Positions 25,389 to 32,720 of a stretch of 33,382 bases of DNA are shown here, piece by piece. Source of the DNA: Flavobacteriales bacterium (GTDB lineage: Bacteria; Bacteroidota; Bacteroidia; Flavobacteriales_F; PHOS-HE28); contig JAGQVN010000319.1 in NCBI GenBank assembly GCA_020437905.1, forward strand, positions 1 through 33,382. The letters run 5' to 3'. How positions within the stretch are numbered: the stretch's first letter is position 1; every line of letters begins with the position of its first letter. The notes under the pieces are model-generated. The model saw only the letters and a program-made list of their open reading frames with translations, ran no database searches and was not told where the DNA came from. The position numbers and the translations under genes were made by a program.

Positions 25389-27208
25389 TCCGGCACCCAC
25401 GCTTCCATGGTCAGGTCATCGATCCACACCGGGTGCTTGCCGCGATGCCAGATATGCGCTTTGATGTCATCGCTCTGATGCCGCATGTGAGGCGTCAGGT
25501 AGTCCACCTCCACTTCCTGCCAGGATCCAAGGGGCAGGTCTTCCAGACAACGGGAGTGGTATGCATAGTCGCCGTGCTGACCGGCGATCATCATCACCGC
25601 ACAGGGTGTGGCATCCGGATGATCCTCGGGGATGAACACCCTGAACCTCATTCGGATCCAGAGGTGGTCCGTGGTGCCGATCGCGTTATAGGGACCCCTG
25701 AACTCGGGAGAAAAAGGCGTGACGCTGTCGAGTTTCAAGGCCCCACCCCGAGCACCATCGAGCCATGCCGTGTTCAAGGTGTCAGCTGGACGATCATCGA
25801 AGCGGTCCGCAAGAAGCACCGAAAGCTTGTAGCCCGTTGTGTCCTTTAGCCGGTCGTTCCCGTCGAAGCTGCGCTCAATGGTGAGCAGCTTCCAGGCGTC
25901 CTCGGGCACCTTGGTCCGACCGAACACGGCGAAGTAGAAGGGGGCGGTCATCCGATAACCCCGCAGGATGCCGGCGTTGTGCTGCCAGGTCTGGAACAGG
26001 TTCAGGCACACCAGGAAAGCAAGCAAGCCGGTCAGCACCCTTCGCCATGCCACGCGCGCCGAACGGATCTGCTTCACCACCAGGCCGAAGGGGATGGCCA
26101 ACAGCACGTAGCTGGTGATCAGCGGACGGATGCTGAAACTGGCGCCGTACCACCATTCGGTCCAACTGGAAATGATGTACAGGGTACTCAGGAAATAGAC
26201 CAGGATCGGTGCGAGGAGCTCCGGTCGCTGTTTCCACAGGTAGAAGAAACCAACCAATGCAAAGACCATGGTCGGTGTGTAGACCAGCCAGCCTTTCTGG
26301 AAACTGAACAGCATGGGCACAGTGTGCGGTGAGCCGAAGTCCAGCCCGACACCGGCGTTGATGTAGCTGTCATAGATGAAGGACCCGGTGCGGTAGTCCC
26401 AGTAGGCCAGCTGGGGAGAAATGACCAGCAGCGAGACCCCCGCTGAACCAAGGATGAAGGGCCATGTGGCACGCGTCAGGTGCAGCTTCTTCCGAATGCT
26501 GGCCCCGTCGTGCAGACCCCAGAGCACCGGAATGAGCACGCACACAAGCTCGCTGGGTTTGATCAAGGTGATCATGCCCACGGCAAAGCCCACCCACAAC
26601 AGGGGACGGCCCCGACCCGTTTCGTGCCAACGCATGGTGTTCCATACGAGCACGGTCATCAGGAAGAACAGGGTGCTGGCCGTCTCCATGTTCTTCGCGC
26701 TCATGAAATGGAGGTAGTTCGTGCCCAGTCCGAGCAACAGGATGATCCAAGCGCGTTCGGTGTCGTTGAAGAAGCGCCCAAGGATCTTCTTCCAAAGCAG
26801 GAGCCCGCCCAGGACATAGCAGAGCATGCCATAGGGGATGATCACCTGGTACGGCAGACTGAAGCCATCCGCAGGTATTCCCGAGAGCAGTGCGACCCCG
26901 TGCGCGATCAGGAAGAAAGGCAGGTAGCACAAGGCCTGGCCCATCAGGAAGAAGTAGATGGGAGTGCCGTCCGGGGCAGTTGAAAGCTGGTACAAACTGC
27001 CGGAGGCTTCGTACTTCACCATGGCCTCGCGCACCCACGATGGGTCGTTCAACAGGGGGTCGCCGTGGACGAAGGTGGCCGGCAGGTACAGGTAGTAGCC
27101 GAAAACGTCGAAGCGGAACTCGTTGCTGTCCAGGAACCAGGTGCGGAAGACCAGCGCGGCCATCATCACCACCGTCATGGCTATAGCCGAGCGATCAAGA
27201 CCGTTCAC
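25385..27208 (-). CDS. GT-C-like membrane protein with C-terminal beta-rich domain (array member G)
   Basis: The 607-residue protein is a clear paralogue of member C (16016-17821), close in length and matching along its whole extent: FRFDVFGYYLYLPATFVHGD (Asp34), SGIPADGFSLPYQV, NAGVGLDFGSPHTVPMLFSF, QKGWLVYTPTM, ISSWTEWWYGASFSIRPLI and RMTAPFYFAVFGRTKVPED. The soluble C-terminal domain (from about residue 465) includes DHLWIRMRFRVFIPEDHPDA and SWQEVEVDYLTPHMRHQSDD, again beta-sandwich-like, and probably binds glycan. The start is a GTG at 27208, chosen because it keeps the first membrane helix intact and aligns with member C; ATG at 27178 is the alternative. It lies 85 bases after the ABC ATPase gene, and its stop overlaps the start of member F. 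Confidence 0.7.
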   Translation of the reverse strand: MNGLDRSAIAMTVVMMAALVFRTWFLDSNEFRFDVFGYYLYLPATFVHGDPLLNDPSWVREAMVKYEASGSLYQLSTAPDGTPIYFFLMGQALCYLPFFLIAHGVALLSGIPADGFSLPYQVIIPYGMLCYVLGGLLLWKKILGRFFNDTERAWIILLLGLGTNYLHFMSAKNMETASTLFFLMTVLVWNTMRWHETGRGRPLLWVGFAVGMITLIKPSELVCVLIPVLWGLHDGASIRKKLHLTRATWPFILGSAGVSLLVISPQLAYWDYRTGSFIYDSYINAGVGLDFGSPHTVPMLFSFQKGWLVYTPTMVFALVGFFYLWKQRPELLAPILVYFLSTLYIISSWTEWWYGASFSIRPLITSYVLLAIPFGLVVKQIRSARVAWRRVLTGLLAFLVCLNLFQTWQHNAGILRGYRMTAPFYFAVFGRTKVPEDAWKLLTIERSFDGNDRLKDTTGYKLSVLLADRFDDRPADTLNTAWLDGARGGALKLDSVTPFSPEFRGPYNAIGTTDHLWIRMRFRVFIPEDHPDATPCAVMMIAGQHGDYAYHSRCLEDLPLGSWQEVEVDYLTPHMRHQSDDIKAHIWHRGKHPVWIDDLTMEAWVPE

Positions 27209-27293
27209 GGAAAAGGGGAGAAGCCGCACATCGAACGATTCTGCGGCTGAAGATCGGCGCTCGGCCGTGAGCCAGCAAGTCCGGGCCGCTGGA

Positions 27294-28133
27294 TCATACT
27301 GACCTGCCCGGAATGGCCGCCAGCAAACGCTTGGTCGCTTCGGCCTGCGGGTCTGCGTATACCGTTGGCGAAGGACCGATCTCGGCAATGCGCCCTTTGT
27401 CCAGCACCATGATCCGGTCACAGAAGTAGCGCACCACGTTCAGATCATGGCTGATGAACAGGTAGGTAAGCCCATATTCGTCCTTCAGGTCGTTGAGCAG
27501 GTTCAGTACCTGCGCTTGCACACTGACGTCCAGGGCCGAAACGCTCTCGTCGCAGATCACGAGCTCCGGCCCAAGGGCCATCGTGCGTGCGATCACGATC
27601 CGTTGCCGCTGCCCACCGCTGAATTGATGGGGGTAGCGGCCGAAGTGTTCGGCGCTCAGGTCGACACGCTCCAAAAGGGCGAGGATCTGCTTCTTTCTGT
27701 CCCGATCGTCGGCACCTACGCCGTGTACCTGCATGGCCTCCAGGATGGCTCGTCCGACGGTCATTTGCGGGTTCAGTGAGGCATATGGGTCCTGGAAGAT
27801 GAGCTGTACAAAGCGACGCTGCCCGCGCATTTCCCCTTCGCTCAGTGCGCAGAGGTCGCGACCCTTGTACAGCACTTGTCCATGGCCGGGACGTATCAGC
27901 TGCAGGATCGAACGACCAAGTGTCGTCTTGCCGCTGCCACTGCCCCCCACGATACCCAGGCTTTCCCCTGGGTACACCGAAAAGCCGATCTCCTCCAGAA
28001 CCGTGATGCTGTTCCTGGATCCAGCGAAGAGCCCGCCCCGAGCCGTGAAGGACTTGGAAAGCCCCGTGACCTCAAGCAATGGTGCTGCCGACATGAGCCG
28101 TTCCAGATCCGCCCGGCGTTGTTCGTCGGCCAC
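27294..28133 (-). CDS. Opp/Dpp-type ABC transporter ATP-binding protein (OppF/DppF-like)
   Basis: The 279-residue ATPase powers uptake of peptides or a related solute across the inner membrane together with the neighbouring ATPase. Walker A is GGSGSGKT (63-70); then come the Q-loop LIFQDPYASLNPQMTVG, the signature QFSGGQRQR, Walker B ELVICDESVSALDVSVQAQV and the H-loop LFISHDLNVVRYFCD. The spacing and the SALD-VS-QAQV block are typical of the OppF/DppF subfamily. The start GTG lies 3 bases after the stop of the upstream ATPase gene; the ATG at 28094 (MSAAPLLEVTGL) is an alternative that begins directly at the domain. No permease or substrate-binding protein is present in the window, so the rest of the transporter must lie elsewhere. 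Confidence 0.88.
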   Translation of the reverse strand: MADEQRRADLERLMSAAPLLEVTGLSKSFTARGGLFAGSRNSITVLEEIGFSVYPGESLGIVGGSGSGKTTLGRSILQLIRPGHGQVLYKGRDLCALSEGEMRGQRRFVQLIFQDPYASLNPQMTVGRAILEAMQVHGVGADDRDRKKQILALLERVDLSAEHFGRYPHQFSGGQRQRIVIARTMALGPELVICDESVSALDVSVQAQVLNLLNDLKDEYGLTYLFISHDLNVVRYFCDRIMVLDKGRIAEIGPSPTVYADPQAEATKRLLAAIPGRSV

Positions 28134-28136
28134 CCG

Positions 28137-28994
28137 CTAGACGTGGTCCGGGTCGAATGCTCCGGAGAGGAACTCATCCACCGTGGGCAACCGACGTGGA
28201 TGCCGCTCGCCCTCTGGTCTGCAGGCCAGCAAGCCCTTGGTGTAAGGGTGCTGAGGGGAACGGAACAGGTGCGCCGTAGCTGCGTGTTCCACGACCCGCC
28301 CTTGTTGCATCACCATCACGTGGTCCGCCACTTCGCTCACCACCCCAAGGTCATGGGTGATGAACAGCATGCCCATTTCGCGTTCCTGTTGCAGGCGACG
28401 CAGCAGCGCCAGGATCTCGCGCTGCACGAGCACATCCAGGGCCGTGGTGGGTTCGTCGCAGATCAGCACTTCCGGTTCGCAGCTCAGCGCCAGGGCGATC
28501 ACCACGCGCTGCTTCTGTCCGCCGCTGAGCTGGTGCGGGTAGCGATGCCGGATGTGCTCGGGATCGGGGAGACCCACCTCCCCGAAGAGCGCGATCACCC
28601 GTTCTCGTGAGGCGTTGCGGTCCAAGCGAAGGTGATGGCGGATGGCCTCTTCCACCTGGTCGCCGACCGTGTGTACCGGGTCCAGTGCGGTCATGGGTTC
28701 TTGGAACACCATGGCCAGTTTCCTGCCACGCATCTTTCTCAGCCCCTCGGCATCCAGCTCCAGCAGGTCGATCGCTCTTTCAGTTTGATACAGCAAAGCC
28801 GTTCCGCTCACTTCGGTACCGCTCTCGGGTAGCAGGCCCATCAGGGCCAGCGAGGTCACGGTCTTTCCCGAACCGGAGGCCCCCACGATGCCGATGCACG
28901 CGGAACGGTGCAGGGTGAAGCTGACGTCCTGAACGACCGAGTTCCCACCCAGCGCCACGCACAATCCCTCGACCTCAAGTACGGGCTCCCTCAA
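28137..28994 (-). CDS. Opp/Dpp-type ABC transporter ATP-binding protein (OppD/DppD-like)
   Basis: The 285-residue ATPase forms a natural pair with the next gene. Walker A is GASGSGKT (38-45); the Q-loop is MVFQEPMTALDPVHTVG; the signature is LSGGQKQR (156-163); Walker B is VLICDEPTTALD (177-188); His214 is in FITHDLGVVSEVADHVM. The C-terminus HPYTKGLLACRPEGERHPRR is the Opp/Dpp extension, but the cysteine cluster often seen after it in DppD-type proteins is absent. The only start that does not run far into the exonuclease gene is a TTG at 28994, whose last two bases overlap the exonuclease TGA (TTGA); an ATG far upstream is out of phase with any coding need. Expression is therefore likely coupled to the exonuclease. 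Confidence 0.85.
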   Translation of the reverse strand: MREPVLEVEGLCVALGGNSVVQDVSFTLHRSACIGIVGASGSGKTVTSLALMGLLPESGTEVSGTALLYQTERAIDLLELDAEGLRKMRGRKLAMVFQEPMTALDPVHTVGDQVEEAIRHHLRLDRNASRERVIALFGEVGLPDPEHIRHRYPHQLSGGQKQRVVIALALSCEPEVLICDEPTTALDVLVQREILALLRRLQQEREMGMLFITHDLGVVSEVADHVMVMQQGRVVEHAATAHLFRSPQHPYTKGLLACRPEGERHPRRLPTVDEFLSGAFDPDHV

Positions 28995-29716
28995 ACCTGT
29001 TCGATGTGTTCGGTCGGAATGCCCGACCTGCCGGTTAGCCTCATGAACAGCTGCGCGGTGGCCACCACATCCTTGCGGCAGTAAGCAGCAATGCGATCCA
29101 GGTCCTTGTCCTCGTAGTACACCCTGGCCACGTCCGCACCGGTGATGTCGTCCTTCGGGCTTTCGATACCGAGGATGTGCGTGAGCAAAGCCAGCGAAGT
29201 GAAGTTCTTTCGGTCGCCGAAGGACCACAGCTCCATGGTGTCCAGATGGCCGACCTCCCAGGGTTTGGCGCCGGCCACATCGAGCAGGCGCGGCAGCGGG
29301 ATCCCGTGGATCACGCAGCGCCTGGCGATGTATGGGAAGTCGAACTCCTTGCCGTTGTGCGCACACAGCCGGTGCTCCTCCCCGTGATAGTGACGGTCCA
29401 GGAGCTCGACGAAGCGCAGCAGCACGTCACGCTCGTCATCACCATGCAGGGTGGTCACGCGCAAGCGGTGAGCGTTCCCCTTCTTGTCAATGCGTCCGAC
29501 CCCGATGCAGATGATCTTTCCGAACTCGGCGAAAATGCCGGCTTCCTTGTAGACCTCCTCGGCGCTCTTACCATGGCTGGCTTGTCTGAAGCGGCTCTTC
29601 TGGTCCCATAGCACTTGCCGAGCGGGATCCACGTCGCTCCAACAGTACACTTCCGGAACAGTCTCGATGTCCAGGAAAAGCACATGGCCCAGGTCCTTGA
29701 CGCGCTCGTTCCGCAT
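28991..29716 (-). CDS. Predicted PolB-like 3'-5' exonuclease
   Basis: The 241-residue protein matches the predicted 3'-5' exonuclease family related to the proofreading domain of family B DNA polymerases (DEDDy type). The catalytic residues can be placed: Asp16 and Glu18 in LFLDIETVPEV, Asp126 in LCAHNGKEFDFPYIARR, and Tyr212-x3-Asp216 in AAYCRKDVVATAQLF. It should digest single-stranded or 3'-ended DNA with two metal ions. The domain is free-standing, with no polymerase part. The gene starts 10 bases after the small gene at 29727-30131 and its stop overlaps the start of the first ABC ATPase; this looks like operon packing and not a shared function. Its role in the cell (repair or RNA/DNA turnover) is not known to me. 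Confidence 0.87.
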   Translation of the reverse strand: MRNERVKDLGHVLFLDIETVPEVYCWSDVDPARQVLWDQKSRFRQASHGKSAEEVYKEAGIFAEFGKIICIGVGRIDKKGNAHRLRVTTLHGDDERDVLLRFVELLDRHYHGEEHRLCAHNGKEFDFPYIARRCVIHGIPLPRLLDVAGAKPWEVGHLDTMELWSFGDRKNFTSLALLTHILGIESPKDDITGADVARVYYEDKDLDRIAAYCRKDVVATAQLFMRLTGRSGIPTEHIEQV

Positions 29717-29726
29717 GGCACCTTCC

Positions 29727-30131
29727 TTAGGTGATCATGACGCCCCTTTCCTCCATCAGGGGCAGGTCCGTGAAGTGCTCCGGGTTGATGCTCTCGGGAA
29801 GGAAGATGTACTTCTTGTCGTGGATCACACCGTCCACGTAATAGCTGAGCCAATACTGGTTGTTCAGGGCAAAGACCTCCTCCATGATGCGCTCCACCTT
29901 GGCCCAGCTGCGCGGACCCAGGTTCTCCAGATAGTGCCGCATCTCGCTGGTCTCCACCTTTTCTCCGTTCACGGTGCCGTATCCACGGGAGCTGATCAGG
30001 ACGTTCTCCAGCGGCACTTCTCCGGTGTTGATCAGGAACACATACCAGCCCAGATCACCTTCCGGGTCCGGATGCTGGGTGACGGCCATGGCCACCCCTT
30101 TCACTGCCGGCCGAACGATGTCCTCCTTCAT
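29727..30131 (-). CDS. Conserved Bacteroidota protein of unknown function
   Basis: The 134-residue cytosolic protein begins MKEDIVRPAVKGVAMAV. Its body, with WYVFLINTGEVPLENVLISS, SRGYGTVNGEKVETSEMRHY and ALNNQYWLSYYVDGV, ends HDKKYIFLPES and MEERGVMIT. I recall a Bacteroidota-specific family with this layout that databases often label as a phenylalanyl-tRNA synthetase alpha subunit; nothing here resembles PheS, whose true N-terminus is at the other end of this window. The start at 30131 overlaps the TGA of the serine hydrolase (ATGA); an upstream GTG-like extension would lie inside that gene. No motif points to a biochemical role. Confidence 0.75.
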   Translation of the reverse strand: MKEDIVRPAVKGVAMAVTQHPDPEGDLGWYVFLINTGEVPLENVLISSRGYGTVNGEKVETSEMRHYLENLGPRSWAKVERIMEEVFALNNQYWLSYYVDGVIHDKKYIFLPESINPEHFTDLPLMEERGVMIT

Positions 30132-31300
30132 GCCTGACCCGCTCGCTTCACGACAGCCCGTGCTGTAGCGATCCACTCGAAAACATCATTGGGATGCCCC
30201 TCCTCGTTCACTTCCTCGCGCTTCATGCCCATGCGGACAAGCACGGTCCGTTCATGGGGGATCACCACGACATACTGGCCGTGGAATCCGCGGCAGTAAT
30301 GGATGGGCTTTCCATCCACCTCGGCCAACCACCAGTAGTAACCGTAGCGTTGGTTCGGCTTGCCCTTGTCGTCCAGGTCGGCAGGGGTGATACTAGCCTC
30401 CCAATACTCACGGGGAACGAGCTGTTGGCCTTTCCACATGCCGCTGTCCAGGTACAGTTGACCGATGCGGGCGAAGTCGCGACCGGTCGCGTAGAGGCAA
30501 CAGAAACCTTTGTAGTCCCCGTCCTCGCGGTCCTTGCCCCACCAGGCTTGGTCTTCACATCCCAATGGCCCCCAGAGCTTTTCCTGGACCAGGGCCACCA
30601 GGTCCTTGCCATACGCGGCTTCCAGGACCTCCACCATCAATTGCGTGCTACCGCTGATGTAGTCGAACTGCTCGCCAGGCTTGTCCCTGCACGGTTGCTC
30701 GATGCTCAGCCTTCGCACATCCGAGCCGTAATAGCCCTTGGCGTTGTCACTGAACGGGTCGGCACCGCTCTCGCTCCAGTCCAAGCCCGTGCTCATGGTG
30801 AGCAGGTGGTAAAGCGTGATGTCCGCGTAACAATCGACCGCATATTCAGGAATGAATTCGCCGACCTTCTGGAACACGTTATCGATGACCCCATCCCGCA
30901 TAGCGATGCCCGTAAGCACACCGATGTAGCTCTTGGCCACACTGAAAGAATTGCTCACGCTGTCCTGGTCCCATCCGTTCCAGTACTGCTCAAGGAGCAA
31001 GCTGTCGTCCTGGATCACCAGGAAGCCCACAGAGTAGAGCTCTTTCAGCCTGTCCTCTTCTTGTTGCGAAAGGGCAACCTTGCCGTATTGCTCATGCTCA
31101 GGCCAGGGCTGCGGGGTGGCGGCTGCGATCGGGTCGGAAGGGAAGAAGTCGCGGTCATCGATCTCCGGCGCACCACGACCGATGAGGTAGGTGTAGCGGA
31201 CGCCGCGCACCAGGTGATCATTGCCGGTGATGTAAGCCAGAGCGATGAGCCCGAGCAGGATGCCGACGGTCCAGAGCAGGACCTTGATAAGCGTGCGCAT
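30128..31300 (-). CDS. Serine hydrolase of the beta-lactamase class C/penicillin-binding family
   Basis: The 390-residue protein has an N-terminal membrane helix (about 4-24, LIKVLLWTVGILLGLIALAY) that anchors it in the envelope. The catalytic SxxK is Ser120-Val-Ala-Lys123 in SNSFSVAKSYIGVLTG. The second motif is YIS (Tyr214-x-Ser216) in EQFDYISGSTQLMVEV, where class C enzymes have YxN, and FHGQYVVVIPHERTVLVRMG is in the place of the third motif. This pattern belongs to the broad class C-like serine hydrolase family (esterases, D-aminopeptidases), and is not evidence for antibiotic resistance. The start at 31300 (MRTLIKVLLW) precedes the helix; a TTG at 31333 would add residues. The substrate is unknown. 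The gene is coupled to the next by an ATGA overlap. Confidence 0.82.
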   Translation of the reverse strand: MRTLIKVLLWTVGILLGLIALAYITGNDHLVRGVRYTYLIGRGAPEIDDRDFFPSDPIAAATPQPWPEHEQYGKVALSQQEEDRLKELYSVGFLVIQDDSLLLEQYWNGWDQDSVSNSFSVAKSYIGVLTGIAMRDGVIDNVFQKVGEFIPEYAVDCYADITLYHLLTMSTGLDWSESGADPFSDNAKGYYGSDVRRLSIEQPCRDKPGEQFDYISGSTQLMVEVLEAAYGKDLVALVQEKLWGPLGCEDQAWWGKDREDGDYKGFCCLYATGRDFARIGQLYLDSGMWKGQQLVPREYWEASITPADLDDKGKPNQRYGYYWWLAEVDGKPIHYCRGFHGQYVVVIPHERTVLVRMGMKREEVNEEGHPNDVFEWIATARAVVKRAGQA

Positions 31301-31329
31301 AGGGTGGAAGACAGGTTCGTTGACGAGCA

Positions 31330-31337
31330 CCAAGGTA
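31330..31337 (-). promoter_or_regulatory. Weak candidate -7 element before the serine hydrolase
   Basis: The minus strand reads TACCTTGG, one mismatch from TAnnTTTG, 29 bases before the ATG at 31300, in the 52-base gap after the DUF1648 gene. A separate promoter here would split the minus-strand run. Confidence 0.22.
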
Positions 31338-31352
31338 CGGCGACCAGAAAGC

Positions 31353-31886
31353 CTAATCGGAAGGCTGCAGCTTGGCTCGGTCCATGGCTTTCCGAGTTGA
31401 ACGCTGCAGCGGAACGATGCCTAGAAGCACGATGAGCACAAAGACCAGGACCGGCCATGCCGGCCAATGTGTGTGCGTTCCTAACGAAGTCCGAGCCAGG
31501 CCCTCCAGGATGTATCCAAAGAGAAGCAGGATCAAGATCGCTACTGAACGCAGATAGATGGCCGTAGGCATCAGCACAGTCCTTCGTGCTTCGATGGGTA
31601 AGGCCAGAAAGCGCTTTTTGTCCGGTACGTTCACGCTGTGCAGGCTGTAAGCCGCCGAACCCTCCATCCAGGCGGCCAGGGCGAACAGCACAACGGAGAG
31701 GCCCAGGCCGATCATCGGGAGCAGGGACCAGGCAGCAATGGACTTCCCCGTCCAACCATCCGGCGCCCCCGATCCGTTCATATGCAGCACGATGCGATCA
31801 GGTAGTTGTGGGTACCAATGCATTGTGCGCCACAGGATCGTTCCGACCAGGCACAGCAATACTATCGTGAGCGGACTGCGGTTCAT
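31353..31886 (-). CDS. DUF1648-domain membrane protein
   Basis: The 177-residue protein has about four hydrophobic segments (3-20, 53-72, 107-126 and 145-161). After the first helix, WYPQLPDRIVLHMNGSGAPD followed by GWTGK is the DUF1648 signature (P-x-LP--IPxHxxxxGxPDxW), seen also in SdpI-type immunity proteins. Here the domain is not followed by a second SdpI half. The protein is an inner-membrane protein of unknown function. It begins 2 bases after the lipB stop and is probably cotranscribed with lipB. Confidence 0.75.
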   Translation of the reverse strand: MNRSPLTIVLLCLVGTILWRTMHWYPQLPDRIVLHMNGSGAPDGWTGKSIAAWSLLPMIGLGLSVVLFALAAWMEGSAAYSLHSVNVPDKKRFLALPIEARRTVLMPTAIYLRSVAILILLLFGYILEGLARTSLGTHTHWPAWPVLVFVLIVLLGIVPLQRSTRKAMDRAKLQPSD

Positions 31887-31888
31887 GG

Positions 31889-32617
31889 TCAGGTCATCGT
31901 TCGTTGCACTGGATGTTCGATCAACTCAACATCGAAGAGGTCCGCCAACTCCAATTTCATGCGCGCCTTCACCCGATCCATGTCCACCGGGACACCCAGT
32001 TCCTTGGAAAGGCTGGTCACCCCTTTGTCGGGTATACCGCATGGAACGATGTGATCAAAGTAGCTGAGGTCGGTATTCACGTTGAAGGCGAAGCCGTGCA
32101 TGGTGACCCACCTGCTGGCCTTGATCCCGAACGCGGCGATCTTCCTCGCCTTGCCGGCATCATCCGCATCCAGCCAGACACCGGTGAGACCGTCGATGCG
32201 TCCTGCCTTCACGCCGAACGCTTCCAAGGTGCCGATGATGGCTTCTTCCAGCGTCCGCAGGAAGCGATGCACATCCGTGAAATGGTGATCGAGATCGACG
32301 ATCGGATATCCCACCAGCTGGCCTGGTCCATGATAGGTGATGTCCCCGCCTCGATCGATGGGAAAGAATTGGACCCCTTGCTTGGCCAGTCGGTCCTTAT
32401 CCATGAGGAGGTGTTTCTGGTCGCCGCTCTTGCCCAAGGTGTATACATGCGGGTGCTCGCAGAAGAGCAGATGGTCCTCGGTGGGGATCTGCTGCTCCTT
32501 GGGCAGGTCCCGGTTGGCCATCTTTCTGGCGATCGTTGCCTCGAACAAGCGCTTCTGATGCTCCCAGGCCGAAGCGTAGTCGATCAGGCCGAGGTCATGA
32601 TAGTGAACGGTGCGCAC
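31889..32617 (-). CDS. lipB: Octanoyl-[acyl-carrier-protein]:protein N-octanoyltransferase
   Basis: LipB moves octanoate from acyl carrier protein to lipoyl domains of 2-oxoacid dehydrogenases and the glycine cleavage system, the first step of lipoate synthesis. The 242-residue protein has RGGDITYHGPGQLVGYP (89-105), the lysine in AAFGIKASRWVTMHGFAFNV (Lys166) and the acyl-thioester cysteine in HIVPCGIPDKGVTSL (Cys193). Length is normal. The start is a GTG at 32617, unusually close to a CACCTTTG promoter-like element (4 bases), as also seen for holB. It is followed by the DUF1648 gene after 2 bases. LipA is not in this window. Confidence 0.95.
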   Translation of the reverse strand: MRTVHYHDLGLIDYASAWEHQKRLFEATIARKMANRDLPKEQQIPTEDHLLFCEHPHVYTLGKSGDQKHLLMDKDRLAKQGVQFFPIDRGGDITYHGPGQLVGYPIVDLDHHFTDVHRFLRTLEEAIIGTLEAFGVKAGRIDGLTGVWLDADDAGKARKIAAFGIKASRWVTMHGFAFNVNTDLSYFDHIVPCGIPDKGVTSLSKELGVPVDMDRVKARMKLELADLFDVELIEHPVQRTMT

Positions 32618-32621
32618 GGCG

Positions 32622-32654
32622 CAAAGGTGCGGGCAATGCGAGCAAAATGTTCAA
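32622..32654 (-). promoter_or_regulatory. lipB: Promoter of lipB
   Basis: On the minus strand TTG at 32654-32652 and CACCTTTG at 32629-32622 are 22 bases apart, close to the Bacteroidota -33/-7 arrangement. The -7 element differs from TAnnTTTG at one base and ends 4 bases before the GTG start, so the transcript should be leaderless or nearly so. Confidence 0.4.
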
Positions 32655-32720
32655 TGGGAACAATGAGCTAGGTGGTCAAAGGTCCTGCAGCGTTTCGCAC
32701 AGTCCGCTCCAGGATGAGCC

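Noticed and set aside
30128-31300. Class C beta-lactamase (resistance gene)
   Set aside because: The second motif is YIS and not YxN, and the protein is membrane-anchored; it fits the wide serine hydrolase family and gives no evidence of drug hydrolysis.
31353-31886. SdpI-type immunity protein and a bacteriocin system
   Set aside because: Only the DUF1648 part is present, with no second SdpI half and no toxin gene nearby, so an immunity role is not supported.
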